Source: Ectobius pallidus
Lineage: Eukaryota; Arthropoda; Insecta; Blattodea; Ectobiidae
Assembly (NCBI GenBank): GCA_964059195.1
Contig: CAXKWD010000003.1
Location: 15,854,606-15,918,605 of the forward strand
DNA length: 64,000 nucleotides
Reading direction: 5' to 3'
Part shown: positions 51,375 through 63,712 of the stretch, in pieces
Layout: each line of letters begins with the position of its first letter
Position numbering within the stretch: the first letter of the stretch is position 1
Notes under the pieces: model-generated
Database searches by the model: none
Told to the model about the DNA's origin: nothing
Seen by the model: only the letters and a program-made list of their open reading frames with translations
Translations under genes and position numbers: made by a program

Positions 51375-51910
51375 TATAACCAAAGTTACTGGACAATTGA
51401 AAAGGAGTGAGATTTGCATTCTAATTATTAATAACACTTAAGAAGGAGGAACTTTGTTTCAAAGATTGATTTGCCAAGTTTTGAAGAGTTCTAATAGCTC
51501 AGCTGCGCTGATTAAGAAAGTCTCTAGGGAGAGTAGGCAGTAGCTTCCTTGATTGAAAAGTTTTATTGGAGCAGCTGAAGCCATTTAATTGGGAAACATG
51601 ATCTTTCTTTCTTATGATTCGGATTAATTCAGCACTCTCTTCGGAAGCCAAGAGAAAACTGCTTTTAAAACCTTCTTCTTCCAAGCTCTAGCGCCAGTCC
51701 CTCAAAACAAAACTTATACCGTGCGGAAATTTGAGCCGAAGTCGAGAAACTATCTTTAGCTTCCATAAAAGTCAACTATAGGTAGAGAAGTAAATTCGAT
51801 GAAATTCGATGAAATTCCATGTCGAGTTTTCAGCATAAATGCACATTTGAGATCCCCTGAATCCATATTTTCATAAACGTATACGTCAGTTTTGTTTTTG
51901 AACAGCATAG
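51375..51910. other. Unrecognised intergenic DNA
   Basis: No gene or repeat family was recognised. Confidence 0.35.
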
Positions 51911-51917
51911 TTCTAGA

Positions 51918-52380
51918 ACAGGGGTTCCCAACCAGGGGGGCGTGAGGCTCTTCTTAGGGGGACGTGCAACAATTTGAAATTTTTATTTTGATTTAGTGGT
52001 GTTGCCTTGTCGGTCGACAAGAATTTGTTAATCGGTTAACTTTAACCAAATAAATACACAGACACATACCGTAATTAACATGAATAACAGAACAGTGTGA
52101 ACTTACAATTTATAATCTTATAAACTGTAACTATATTTTCCCTGTCATATTAAATAGTCATATCTTGTCCTCAAGACGTTTATAATAATTTGGGAATCCA
52201 AACACGAGATACGAGTAATCTGCGTTGTGCTCTGTCAAACATAAAATGACAATCTCAGTGACAATCATTTCATTAATATTCAGTATTTAACTCTACATTA
52301 AACATTTGTGTTTCTACATTTAACTTTTTTTTATGAACTGTACTGAGACTCAAATAAGATTGAAATTGAGACAATTGAAA
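51918..52380. repeat. hAT-like element end and intergenic DNA
   Basis: CAGGGGTTCCCAACCAGGGG at 51918 is a typical hAT-family terminus. I did not find its partner, so this is probably a truncated copy. Confidence 0.45.
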
Positions 52381-53720
52381 TGTATTACCGAAAACTGAAG
52401 CTTAGATAGCGCAAAAAAATTCAAATTTTCTTAAAGTTTTTCCACTCATAACTCGCAAACGAAAGCAAATATTAAAACTCCGGCTTCGAGGTGCATTTGG
52501 CCGACCTTCAGTCCATCTATGTTTAAAATTTCAGATCTCTGCGTGCAGTAGATTTCGCTGAGCATCGCCCACAGAAAAAATACTTCAGTGCATACTCCAA
52601 TCAGTGCATCGTGGTTACACAATGGAATGCTATACATCCCTACTGCACTCTTTTTAACGTCTCTTTTACTATAGTGTGCTTGCTTTGATGTATTTTTTTG
52701 CCCACTGCATTAGTTTGTGCATGAAGAGGCACTTTAATTCACCTTCAGTCAACCTAAAAGCAAACTTTTTTACAACTTTTTATTCCGTTAACGATAATGT
52801 ATGGAATTTTCAACTAAAATTAATGTTCGCACTAGTTTTGTGATTTTCTTTTTTTATCGTCTGAATATTCCATGAGCTCTTAGAGTGCAGTTACTTAAGT
52901 GTCAAACCTTACTTAGAGAAAATAAAGACAAAGTGCTTTTTCAGTTATGTATCTTTATATATATAAGAGGCTTTGTCCTGACTGACTGACTGAATGATTG
53001 ACTGACTGACAGGAATCAACGTAGAGCCTAAACTATAACAGGTAGAGCCTTGGAATTTTGACAGTACCTTCGTTTCATAATGTAGGTGCTCACTAAGAAA
53101 GGATTTTGAAAAATTCTGATTTTAATTGCCAAAAATTAGATGTTTTTGAAAATACTTAACCCCTTTTTACACAGAATAATCAAAACAAATTCACAGAACA
53201 TATTGTTGCCAGTTTTATTAGATGGGTTTGGATTAATGAAATGGATGTTTGGTAAATTAGAGAAGGTATCATTATAATTCATATTATCTATATCAATAAA
53301 AGGAATTGTCCTCGATGTCCAGCGATATCTACTGAACGCAGAGATCTGAAATTTTAAACATAGGTGGGCTGAAGGGTCGGAAAATGCACCTCGAAGCCGG
53401 AATTTTAATTTTAGTTTTCTTTCAAAACATAAGTTTTCAGTTATACATTTGAATGTCAAATTACGGAATCCGAATCACATTTGACAATAAAACATATTGG
53501 ATTTCAGATGGGTTTGGAATTAAATTAAATGGAAGTTTGACAGTTACAGTTGGCTTTGTCTATTTTTGTCATACCTTGAAAATAAAACTTTCGCGATCGC
53601 TTGAATGTTGTAAGCCCTAAATATGGTCAAACGTTGTTTTATTTGGGCGAATCTCACTATACAGAGGTTTTCTGGACTCGAATCTGAGGTCGCTTTTACC
53701 AGGCGACGCTATCTAATCGT
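52380..53720. repeat. Copies of R4 and R10
   Basis: R4 at 52380-52590 and 53270-53720 (GGCTTCGAGGTGCATTT in either orientation, TTCAGTCCATCTATGTTTAA). R10 at 52955-53080 with a (GACT)n tract. Short frames across these are not genes. Confidence 0.45.
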
Positions 53721-53729
53721 GGTATGTAC

Positions 53730-54380
53730 CCCTATGAAACGTAAAGATATGCTAGTATAATATGCTAGGGCACATGCTAGTATAATATAAACTACTTCAG
53801 TAGGTTTTTCACACTTTTCTTTTAAACATGAATTTTCAATTAAATGAAAGGGAAAATAGAAATATAAGTCGCACCTTGGGATGAATCAGTCTTTCCTACC
53901 ACACCCTCTCTGAGGCACTTTCTTTTATACCACGAATTCTTCTGTCCTCGTATTATGAAGAAATTCGTGATTGGACGCTGGAGGTGTGACGTCATCGGAG
54001 GTGTCAGGCTGACAAACCTCGCGGGAGATATAATATGGCACATTTTTGAAACCAACAAACAGTGTATCGTACATTATTCGAAAATGCTATGGCTGCCGCC
54101 TCCGCTTCGCGCAATTAACTATGTGGTTAGTGTTATGCATTATTTAGATTATATGCAGAGGTGGGTACAAGGCACTTGTGACAACATACAAGGACAGTGG
54201 GTACCAGGCCCTTGCGACAATATACAAGGATAGTTGGTCAACCTGCTCCCCTCAGAAACAAAATACATCACACAGTCCGTGCAAATGTGAATATAGAGTG
54301 GGCGGAGCTTAAGGGGCGACTTATATCTGGATTTCGCCAAATGAAATAGATGTGATACCAGCTGCTCAACGAAAATTTAT
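53730..54380. other. Unrecognised DNA with a short tandem repeat
   Basis: A 36-bp unit occurs twice at about 54161-54235 (GTGGGTACAAGGCACTTGTG and GTGGGTACCAGGCCCTTGCG, each followed by ACAA.ATACAAGGA). No gene. Confidence 0.4.
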
Positions 54381-54399
54381 TTTATAATTCGCAACTTAG

Positions 54400-55565
54400 G
54401 CCTTTCGGTGCGCTTGCACTATCTTCAGGGTATCGTCTTTTTTCCTGCTATTCATGTGGTTAAAACGGTAAATGTATCCATGTGGTCCAGAAGCGATATT
54501 TTTCCCTGGACGACAATCTCCTTATTACATCAAGTATGGTTGTACAGTCTTCTTTTTCCACATTTCATATTTTTAGCTATTTTTTTTTTAAATTTAAAGC
54601 CATTATTTTCTTATTTTGTATTGTTTCTCGCATTTAGAGTTTTTGTGCATTTATTTACATTTAATATTATCAGACCACTAAATAAGCATAAATAAATAGA
54701 TCTTGTTATAATTTTAATTTGGATACAGAAAGACGGTGTTTTCTGTTTGTATTTAACCGTATGTACCAATTAACTAATTACAATTACAAATATAATTGGA
54801 TCAACAACATAAATCTGACGAATAAACTTGCATTTTTATACAATTTGTATGGCCTTTTTTATTAAGATTTCGAAGAAAAATCTACCTATTGCAATCGATA
54901 TCATGTCATGATTTTCGAAAAAATCTTTCATATCTTTACGTTTCATGCCGCCCGTTCCAATTATATATACACACACCGTAATTTTGAAGATATTTGAACC
55001 AAATTTTATTACGTTATTTCTAGGCCCAGTAGTTCGGATAAGTTCGTTAAAGAAAATTGAAAAATTTATATCTTGGCCCCTATGAAGTATAGAGGGAAAC
55101 TTTTGTTTGAATAAATTAGAGTACTCCCTATGGAGTTCACAGCGACACTAACGATTCGGGGGTTTTGGTGGTACGAGAGGGGGTGGGGTGGGGGTGAAGG
55201 GGGATGGAAATTCGAAATTTTTAAAACCACGTCTTGTGGGGTATCGTTGAAAAGCTCTTCATGAGTACTCTACAAATCAATAACTAGTCTCTCGATAGCT
55301 CTCATATAAGCCGATATTTACATGTTTGAAAAAGTGCTCTTTCCTCTTTTTTGTAGTTATTATTGCGGGTATGTCATGCCAAGGCTAAAGAAGAAGAGTG
55401 CTGCGCAGCGACAATAAATTAAACCAAAATCACTTTCAAATCTACCTCAGCTTGTAGGTCTGCCTAAAGGGATTTTTAAGTCATTTTTTTTTATATTTCT
55501 AGTCATTTAATAGCTCGTTTTTTGAGCATTTTAGGTCATGAAAATCCTGGCGTGTTGATGATATT
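54400..55565. repeat. Decayed hAT-like copy with R9 inserted
   Basis: 54540-54660 and 55495-55550 resemble the interior and right end of the element at 179-715 (TTTTAGGTCATGAAAATCC). R9 occupies about 54868-55480. No target duplication was seen. Confidence 0.45.
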
Positions 55566-56130
55566 ATTTTATTATTATTACAAAATACGTCAAAATTGAG
55601 CAGTTCACCTCAAACATACAGAAACAGGATCTGGGAATATTTTACAAGAAAAACTTGCAGAGTTTCAAACACACTCGCAATCGATTTGGGCCTGACTACA
55701 GACAAAAAAAGTCCCCGGAGCCATGCAAAGTAGTGAAATGTTCGACAAACACGCAATTATTAATGCATGTTCCGCTGCGACGGTTGTCAGATGGCTGGTG
55801 ACTAGGGAATCCTAAACAAAACACTCCACCTATTCCTTCTGAACTTCCGCCTTTAGTCACTAAGGACTGAAAGCCTGTTCTCACTGTCAGGAAAGGGGGT
55901 TTTTCTACTTGCTAAACTTCTTTATTTCCAGTATCTGAATAAACATGTCTAAAACGAACTGGAACAGACACGTGGAAAAGAACTGACGTGAAAATATTAT
56001 TCGGGAGGAATTTTGCAACTATTTGAAACAACAAAGATAATTAAAGCAGTATAAAACAAATGATATGAAATATTAAATAACATTTATTTATTTTAAATCT
56101 GTCTCCCATCGGAGGTAGCCTCTACGGATT
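55566..56130. other. Unrecognised intergenic DNA
   Basis: No gene or family was recognised. Confidence 0.35.
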
Positions 56131-56139
56131 CAGTATACT

Positions 56140-56400
56140 TACATACTTACTTCCTCAATGGCAACAGACAATTCCTCAGCAAGCTAAAGGAATATTATCT
56201 ATTTTATGGATCCCGAAGGTTCATTGCCGCGCTTACCATAGCCCGCCATTCAACCCTATTCTGGGCTAATTCTATCCAATCATCCCTCGCAAATCATACT
56301 TCCTTAAAGTTATCCTAATATTATCCTCCCACCTACGTCTAGGTCTTATAAGTGGTATTTTCCCTTCGGGTCTCTCATTTAATATTTTTTTTTAGATTTT
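56140..56400 (-). pseudogene. Non-LTR retrotransposon 3' end
   Basis: Minus-strand relative of 24590-24711 and 25020-25120: CTCAATGGCAACAGACAATT, CCCGAAGGTTCATTGC and TCTATCCAATCATCCCTCGC in plus-strand view. Frame broken. Confidence 0.65.
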
Positions 56401-57340
56401 TAGGCCTATGAGTTACGACACTACGCAGTTTCGGCTGATTCCAACTTTTCACGAAACCATAATAATATTATAATTTTGATGTAATGGGCTTATTTAGCTT
56501 TATGGATTGAAGTAGGAACGGAATTTTCAAAAAGTAATTCATGTAGGTAAAATACTTTGAGATGTATTGTAATTCTAAAATAAAATAATGTACGCAAACG
56601 ATACAGTTTTGTCGTAATTTCAACTTAAAAACCGTCAGGTTTCTCTGCAGGACCCTGCAGTATGGACGAACAAAAAATACGTAAAAAAACCCTCAGTTTG
56701 ATAAAGTATTGATAGAGAGGGTATGCCCCCTCTCTCAGCTGTTGTTTCAATTTGATGCCCAGTCGTTCTGTGGCTTACCACAAATTTGAAGGCCTGAATT
56801 AATCGGAATTCCAGGCAGTGCGGAATTTTTAAAATATGGAAGCGGGTCACATGCGGTATAGCTCTGAATATTCAATATGCAACAATTCCGAGACTGTAAA
56901 GTGTATGGATTATGGGATTTATATCACACAATATAGGCTACATAGGACTACAGGTAGATTAAAGAAACATAACTTATACATAGAATTATTACTAATTACT
57001 AAAACATTCAAATATTTAAGGGGGGACATACAGCTTTCATAGGTGAAAAATAGGTAAATTTCATTCCTTTTTTCCTCAGAAATTAATTTCTCTAAAATCT
57101 TGCATACTGCCATACTCTTTATTGACTAATTCTACAATTGCATAGTATTTTCAAAATTAATCAAACTGTTACAGTTGTGGGTAATTATCGTTACGAAATG
57201 GCAGCCACGTTTCGTGCATTGAAATATCGTTTCCTTGATAACTTCCACAATATTTTTGAGTGATTCTTTTTTATCTCTTTACAAACATCATATGAACAAC
57301 ATCATCTACAATCTTTAAAATACCTACAGTATATAGTATA
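56401..57340. other. Unrecognised intergenic DNA
   Basis: Short open frames only. Nothing is recognised. Confidence 0.35.
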
Positions 57341-57344
57341 TTGC

Positions 57345-58175
57345 GATACAAGTGCCGTAAGGCACGTTTACGGGTCGAGGAAACAGATTGAAAACCCGAG
57401 GCGCAGCCGAGGGTTTTTAAGTTTTCGAGACCCATAAATGCCTTTACGGCCCGTGTGTTGCATATATTTTTTGCACGATGATTATTTATATCAATTTAAT
57501 TATATTAATTGTGATATTACCTGAAAATATTATGTAAATACAGACTTGAAGAATGGTGCTTATTTCAGAAAGGGATTTGCATTTGTTATTGTTTATGGCA
57601 ACCGAATATTTATAAAGCGGGGAGGCCTTGGTCATTTCTGCTCGCAAATAAGCATTTGCGGGCGGTAAAGTAACTTTCCGCCCGTCGCCCCTAGCAACAA
57701 TTCACTTTCCGCCCGTCGCCCCTAGCAACAAGATTGCGTGTGGTAATGTCAAGTTACGAGCCATGTAAACAACTGTCGTAAGAAACACTTACTAGCTAAG
57801 GAGTGCAAAAATGCCTTTACGGCCCGTGTGTTGCATATATTTTTTGCACGATGATTATTTATATCAATTTAATTATATTAATTGTGATATTACCTGAAAA
57901 TATTATGTAAATACATTCTTGAAAATAGATGTTTATTTCAGAAAGTGAATAGCATGTGTTTGTTGTTATGGGAACCGAATATTTGTCCTGGGGGCCGTGG
58001 CCATAAAGGCTTGTATTATGAAGTGTATCGTAATGAATTATGACGTAGCGCTTGGACCGTAAGTGTTTTAACCTCATCGCAACCGGCCTTAGCAACAAGA
58101 CTGTGTGGGAATGTCAACTTACGATCCAAGTAAACAAAGTTCGTAAGTACCACTTACTAGCTAAGGAGTGCAAAA
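57345..58175 (-). repeat. R8 relative with a 373-bp tandem duplication
   Basis: ATGCCTTTACGGCCCGTGTG and about 110 following bases occur at 57438 and again at 57811. ACGGGTCGAGGAAAC and CGATACAAGTGCCGTAAG show the relation to R8 in inverse. A 23-bp stretch around TTTCCGCCCGTCGCCCCTAG is also doubled at 57674-57725. Confidence 0.6.
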
Positions 58176-58176
58176 A

Positions 58177-58340
58177 GTATTTAAAAAAAAAATTTTTTAA
58201 TTGTTACTTTCACTAATATAAACATATATATATGTATATATATAAATATAATGTTACTTTGATTAATATAAATATATATATATATATATTTATATTAATG
58301 AAAGTAACATTTTAAAAAAAATTAAAAAAATATATATCTA
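58177..58340. repeat. AT-rich foldback
   Basis: TGTTACTTTCACTAATATAA (58201) and TTATATTAATGAAAGTAACA (58291) form inverted arms around (TA)n. TTACTTTGATTAATATAA repeats directly between them. Confidence 0.55.
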
Positions 58341-58351
58341 AAATAAACTAA

Positions 58352-58638
58352 AATCCGTGGCGCTACATCCCTGGAGGGACTTGGCCTACCACCCGACCGC
58401 TGGGTCATCTACGACAGGCAGGATTGGGGCATGTGGTCAGCATGCCGACACCCACTGCCGTTAATGGTGGTTTTCATGACCGGAGCCGCTACTTCTCTAT
58501 CAAGTAGCTCCTCAATTTGAATCACGAGGCTGAATGCACCCCTACCAGACTTCCTACCTCAGAAAAATCCAAGGAGGTACCGGGGATCGAACCCGGGCCG
58601 ACGGATCCGTAGTCAGCGACGCTAACCACAAGACCCCG
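58352..58638 (-). mobile_element. tRNA-derived SINE, family 4, copy 3
   Basis: Same body and head as 24712-25019. The end nearest the tRNA 5' side is replaced after AACCACAAGACC by CCGGGTC and a (TA)n tract. Confidence 0.8.
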
Positions 58639-58639
58639 G

Positions 58640-58640
<1 letters not shown>

Positions 58641-58697
<57 letters not shown>

Positions 58698-58703
58698 CCG
58701 GGG

Positions 58704-58741
<38 letters not shown>

Positions 58742-58749
58742 CCGGGGTC

Positions 58750-58783
<34 letters not shown>

Positions 58784-58810
58784 GTATATGTATATATATA
58801 TGTATATGTA
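58641..58810. repeat. (TA)n tracts punctuated by GACCCCGGGTC-like palindromes
   Basis: Three TA tracts are separated by TAGACCCGGGGTCA at 58695-58708 and 58738-58751, following GACCCCGGGTCTA at 58633. The GC islands are inverse or direct copies of the SINE edge. Confidence 0.7.
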
Positions 58811-59685
58811 TAAACTATAGAGGTGTGATTTATTACTTTTCGTGGTTTTAATTACTCGTTACGTGCTTAATTCTGTGAGTATTCGCTAAATAATCACAAT
58901 AAAATAAAACCCGAAGTTTGGATTCACTTCCACTTCCTCTGATATATTATTTTTCAAGCAATATGTAAACAGTTCGTTTTACAGCAAGGATCCAACTCTG
59001 GTACAGGACAAATTCAACATGGAATATAACCAATGCTGCCAACCCCTCCGGATAGTAGAATTTGCTAAATTTATTGTGCGATTGGTATATATAGTTAGAA
59101 CCGTATTAATTATCCCACTTGCTGGAGGGTGGCCAACTTTTAACGACCAAAGCCCTCTCCGATTGAAAATCAATGTTGACAGTGTACGTACCTAAACGTA
59201 GGAGGTAGAAACTCTGGCACGGGGGAAATAAGGGGGGGGGCCTTGATATTTGATATTGTAATGTAACACCGAACCATCCAATGATAGGGACATGAAACTG
59301 TATGTAATGGGCAGTGTTCTCTATATAAAAAATACACTATCAGCCCTCCCCAGTTCATTTGCATCCAACGGGATTCATGTAACGGTAATTATCATTATTT
59401 GCAATAAATTAATTACGTTATTTGACGTCATAGGATGATGAGGCTGATTGCCAACCTTTCTCTCCCCCCCCCCCTTCGGTTCCTGTATTGATTTCAAATA
59501 TGTGCAGTGGACACCATTGCAACATTTTACTGCTACCGGGGTTCATTACTTAAATTCCTTATCGCGATGTTTCCTAGCCTTTGGTCCGCGGACCCCTGAG
59601 GGTCTGCTACAACGATACATGTCCCAACGATTTAGACAAAAGATAGTGATAAGTAAAAGAAATAAATTAATCAAAATGTAGTACA
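58811..59685. other. Intergenic DNA with a hAT-like relic
   Basis: TAGCCTTTGGTCCGCGGACCCCTGAGG at 59575-59601 resembles the end at 3285-3325. No gene was seen. Confidence 0.4.
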
Positions 59686-59690
59686 ATAAC

Positions 59691-61240
59691 TAGGGACCGG
59701 ATTCTTAGGTTTTTACCTATTTTTTTTTCCTTACTTCCAAAACAAAAAGCGCTCATACACTTTTTCGAATCATGTCCATAGGATTCACCCACATTAATTC
59801 TGTAGCACCTAAAAATACCTAAATGGGGTATAAAAACCTAAATATACCTAAACGGGATATAAAACCTAAAATATCTAATTTAGTTTATTAGGTAGATTTT
59901 CGAAGAAAAATCTACCTATTGCAATGGATACCACTTTATGATTTTCGAAAAATTCTTTCATATCTTTACGTTTCATGCTCCCCTAAGTACGAAACCACCG
60001 TCCGTTCAAAAAAAAATTTTGTGATATTTATATATATATATATTTATATATATATATATATTTATATATATATTTATATATATATTTATATATATATATA
60101 TATATTTATATATATCTTTACACGATAGCGGCCGTAATTTTGAAGATATTTGAACCAAATTTTATTATGTTATTTCTAGGCCCAATAGTTCGGACAAGTT
60201 CGTTAATGGGCAAAATTGGCCCAAGGGGGTGGTCGGGGGAGGGGGTTGAAATTTTTAAAAATGTATATCTCGGCCCCTATGAAGTATAGAGGGAAACTTT
60301 GTTTGAATAAATTAGAGTACTCCCTATGGAGTTCACAGTGACACCAACGATTCGGGGGTTCGAGTGAGGGTGGGGGTGGAGGTGGGGGTGGGGGATGAAA
60401 ATTCGAAACTTTTGAAACCACGTCTTGTGGGGTATCGTTGAAAAGCTCTTGATGAGTACTCTACAAATCAATAAATAGTTTCTTGATAGCTCTCATATTA
60501 CGCGAGATTTTAATGTTTGAAAATAATAACACTTAAAAGAATTATTATAATATCATAATTTTGTCTTGTTTAGCGGCTTTGCTAATTTTATTCATTGCTG
60601 ATCTTGCGCACGGCCTCCCAGAATATTATATCCGATTCTTGTTGTCAAAACAAATGATTGTAGGCTCTTCCTCTTTACCGAATTCAGTTCTTATTACTGC
60701 AGGTTAACCATGCCAAGGCTAAAGAAGAAGAGTGCTATGCAGCGACAATAAATTAAACCAAAAGCACTTCGAAATCTACCTCCGCCTGTAGGCCTGCCTA
60801 AAGGGATTTTTTTGTTTGAAATCGGTATTTTGCGGAGAGACAATATTTTTGTCGGGTTGAAATTAATACCACCAGCATTAACTATTAACTAAGAGATAAC
60901 AGGAAGAACTTCACAGTTGAGAATCTAGAAAGATATTTAGTGAAATATTGTAACCAGGAAATGTGAGGCAATCTTATTTTCACTGCTTCTTTTGATGTTT
61001 ATGCTTTCTTTCTTTAATTGTATAATATTGTACTAAAGCTAGTTTACACAAATTTAAGTCAATTTTGTTGAGTTAAACTTTACAAGTATTATGTATAGAA
61101 TGCTATGTAGCACATTCAAATTCATTAAACCAATTATTCTACCCGAAAACGATATTTTGGACAAAAAACCTAAAAAAAACTATTTCGCCTAATGGAAAAC
61201 CTAAAACAGTGTTTTTAAAAACCTAAAAATCCGGTCCCTA
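59691..61240. mobile_element. hAT-type element with R9 nested inside
   Basis: Ends TAGGGACCGGATTCTTAGGT and inverse AAATCCGGTCCCTA. Exact 8-bp duplication ACAATAAC at 59683-59690 and 61241-61248. Interior rich in ACCTAAA words. No transposase frame. R9 occupies about 59890-60810. Confidence 0.88.
59890..60810 (+). repeat. Dispersed repeat R9, long copy
   Basis: Starts with the GGTAGATTTTCGAAGAAAAA hairpin, has an expanded (TA)n/TTTATATA tract (60026-60115) and ends AAATCTACCTCCGCCTGTAG, so its two ends share AAATCTACCT. The G-rich tract TGGGGGTGGAGGTGGGGGTG lies at about 60370-60390. Confidence 0.65.
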
Positions 61241-61249
61241 ACAATAACA

Positions 61250-61655
61250 TTGGAAAGAAGAAACGACATAACTTCCTCTGCCCAAATAAAAGTTAGCATA
61301 TCCTTGTACAAAATCGCAAGACACAATTTTACTCTAATTATGCTGTTAATACCTTATAGCCCCTCATTTGAATGTTGCGACTAAAAACACAGGCTATGGA
61401 CAAACTAAAAAAAGTAGGAAAAACAAGTGACTGCAAACGTTTATTGAACTTTCCGCCATTCAGAATAATTTCCGAAATTTATAGAATATTCCCCTCAGAT
61501 ATTTCATTGCTGTAAGCATGGCCAACAATACATCTTTCTCACTTCACGTACTTATATAGAATAAGAGGCCGTGAATGTCCGCGTATTGAGTTGTTCACCA
61601 GGCAAGACGGAGTATCTACAAACAATGGGTAGTTTACAACCACCCTTCAGAGAAT
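61250..61655. other. Unrecognised intergenic DNA
   Basis: Nothing recognised except a short match to R6 (CTTCCTCTGCCCAAATAAAA at 61270). Confidence 0.35.
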
Positions 61656-61659
61656 TTTT

Positions 61660-62215
61660 TTTTTTAAAGTTTCAAATAAAAGTTTTAGCTCTTGGTATAA
61701 GCACTCCATGTACAAAATTTAAAGGAAATCGTTGAGCCGTTTTTGAGAAAATCGTGACAAACGAAAAATTCTTCATGTAAAGTCCCCTTAAAAATAAGAG
61801 AAACTTGTCGCCAATCTTCATCTCACATCTTCAGAAAGTACCTGACCCAAATAGGAAATTTTGTTTTCATACGATTTTCCGTTTTCGAGCTAGCCTGTTC
61901 ACAGATATTCCACAGACACACAGACGCACAGACATGTTTCCAAAAATAGTATTTTTGGATTCACTGCCTTGAAACGTGTATACGTATATGCTAAAAACAC
62001 AACTTCGAATTTTGGGGTCGAAAACAATACTTCCTCTACCTATAGTACCTATGGTACGGGCAGAGGAAGTAAAAACCCACATAGTTAAAGAAAGAAATAA
62101 AATCAGGTAAACTGATATAACAAAGTGCAGGTAGAGTTCATAGGTCACATTGCAGAAACTATTGAGTATTAGAACACGGTTTCTTTGGAAGGTTTGATAA
62201 GCATATGTGAATCAA
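61660..62215 (+). repeat. Dispersed repeats R2 (copy 3) and R1 (partial)
   Basis: R2 at 61660-62080 ends ACGGGCAGAGGAAGTAAAAA. R1 fragments at 62095-62215 include AAATCAGGTAAACTGAT and TTTGATAAGCATATGTGAA. Confidence 0.6.
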
Positions 62216-62438
62216 TAAGTGGGATATCAACAGAACGAAATTACAACAAATGATTACTGTTTATTATTTGTTTACCCTTAAAGGTCTGATTACCCTTAAA
62301 GGTCTTAGGTCTTGGTCTTAAATTACTGATTACCCTTAAAGGTCTACCTCACTGACAGACAAGTTATGTCATATGCAGTACTGTGAGGCACACTAATTAG
62401 CGATTTTTGTGACCGGGCTTCCACTGTTATTGTACATT

Positions 62439-62698
62439 CTAGATGGATATATGTGCATTCATGAACCACAGATTATTGTCTCTGTTACACTGATTAAGGG
62501 CAATCAGTTATAGGAGGGAGGTTCCATCTGGCGCTGTGAAATGAACTCTGGCTTAGCTCAGTTGATAGAGCAGTGACACGGATAGCCAAAGGTCCTGGGT
62601 TCAAATCCCAGTGTCAGAGAAATTTTCCTCCCATAATATTCTTATGTAATGTCCAACAGAGACAATAATCTGTGGTTCATGATTGCAAATATATCCGT
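62439..62698. repeat. Inverted-repeat element carrying a tRNA-like sequence
   Basis: The arms CATGAACCACAGATTATTGT + CTCTGTT (left, about 62459-62485) and their exact inverse (about 62652-62680) extend further with mismatches (GGATATAT, GGGAGG). The tRNA-like segment 62549-62620 lies in the loop. Confidence 0.7.
62549..62620 (+). pseudogene. tRNA-like sequence (pseudogene or SINE head)
   Basis: A good D arm (TTAGCTCAGTTGATAGAGCA, A box) and a perfect T arm (CTGGGTTCAAATCCCAG, B box) with a six-pair acceptor stem of TCTGGC with GTCAGA. The anticodon stem does not pair (GTGACACGGATAGCCAAAGGTC region), so it is unlikely to decode. The pol III promoter is intact. Confidence 0.6.
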
Positions 62699-62699
62699 T

Positions 62700-63390
62700 A
62701 ATATGATAAAAATTCTATGAAAATAATAATTTGTACTGTATTTAATTTCCCTTTAAATTGTTTTTCTTATTTCCATGCTAATTTCTCACATTTCCTTGAT
62801 TATTTTATTTATTTTTTCTAAAAAATCTGAGCTCTGATTATTACGGTACATATAACAGGGCAAACCACAGGATAAGCAAGAAACGGCATATAATTTTGCT
62901 TTGGCATCATCAGTTTTGAGTTTCGGGTTACTATAGCATTTCACAAATTCAAAAGCTATGACGACAGATTTTACTTCACTTCCAAATGAAAGCAAACTGC
63001 GGTTATATGATGTGGATGCCACTTCTTAAATACTTTTTTCCCCCACGAACTTCCCCTACCTGCTGCCATTCTAATCCTCTTAGACCTGCCAATCAGTGAA
63101 TAGAAATTTAATTAGGCGTATTTACACTTGTCTGCAGTCCAGTACAATGTTTCCAAATACATACCACAACTGGTTACTTCACTTAAGAAGTGGTGAATGA
63201 CAGCGGCAACACTGGGGAAATCCACGCGACTACAAGAGCAACTGTTCTTTGTCGCTATCGGTGTTGTTGCAGATTGTCGGATTACGGAACAATAGGCCTA
63301 CTATTATCTCCTTTTGTAGATAGAAGGTGGTTTGGGACGAGGCCTCCTTAAAATGGCACGAACAATATGATCAGGTTTTTTTTCTTCTTC
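62700..63390. other. Unrecognised intergenic DNA
   Basis: No gene or family was recognised. Confidence 0.35.
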
Positions 63391-63397
63391 TTTCTTC

Positions 63398-63712
63398 AGC
63401 TGTATTTATACTCCTTTTAGTTTCGAGGCTATATAAGGAGTTCGGGATGTGTGTCTATATAGTAGGGTAGGCCATGGAACTATTGTTTGCCAATTGTTTC
63501 TACTGTCGGTGTATTTTAATGGAGTAAATTTCAACTGATATAATACAGGATGAAATGGTGAGGATGATTCATGGTACAGTATGTAAATATCTAATTCGGT
63601 ATTTGTCTTTTGCGACTGGGGAAACCATGAAAAAACCCATGTCAAATTGGCCGGCCGCGGGATTTGAACTTGGGACCTCCCGACTGCGAGTCCATCTCGG
63701 CCACCTCGTTCG
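63398..63712 (-). mobile_element. tRNA-derived SINE, family 3
   Basis: The minus-strand head GGTGGCCGAGATGGACTCGC (A box) is followed by AAGTTCAAATCCCGCGGCC (B box), resembling a type II (Ser/Leu-like) tRNA. The body ends in the CTATATAAGGAGTTCGGGAT region shared with 23108-23350 and 14695-14760. Confidence 0.7.

Noticed and set aside
59919..60128. Frame rich in Ile-Tyr repeats
   Set aside because: It is a translated (TA)n microsatellite inside repeat R9.
62549..62620. Functional tRNA gene
   Set aside because: The D and T arms are good but the anticodon stem does not pair, and it lies within an inverted-repeat element.
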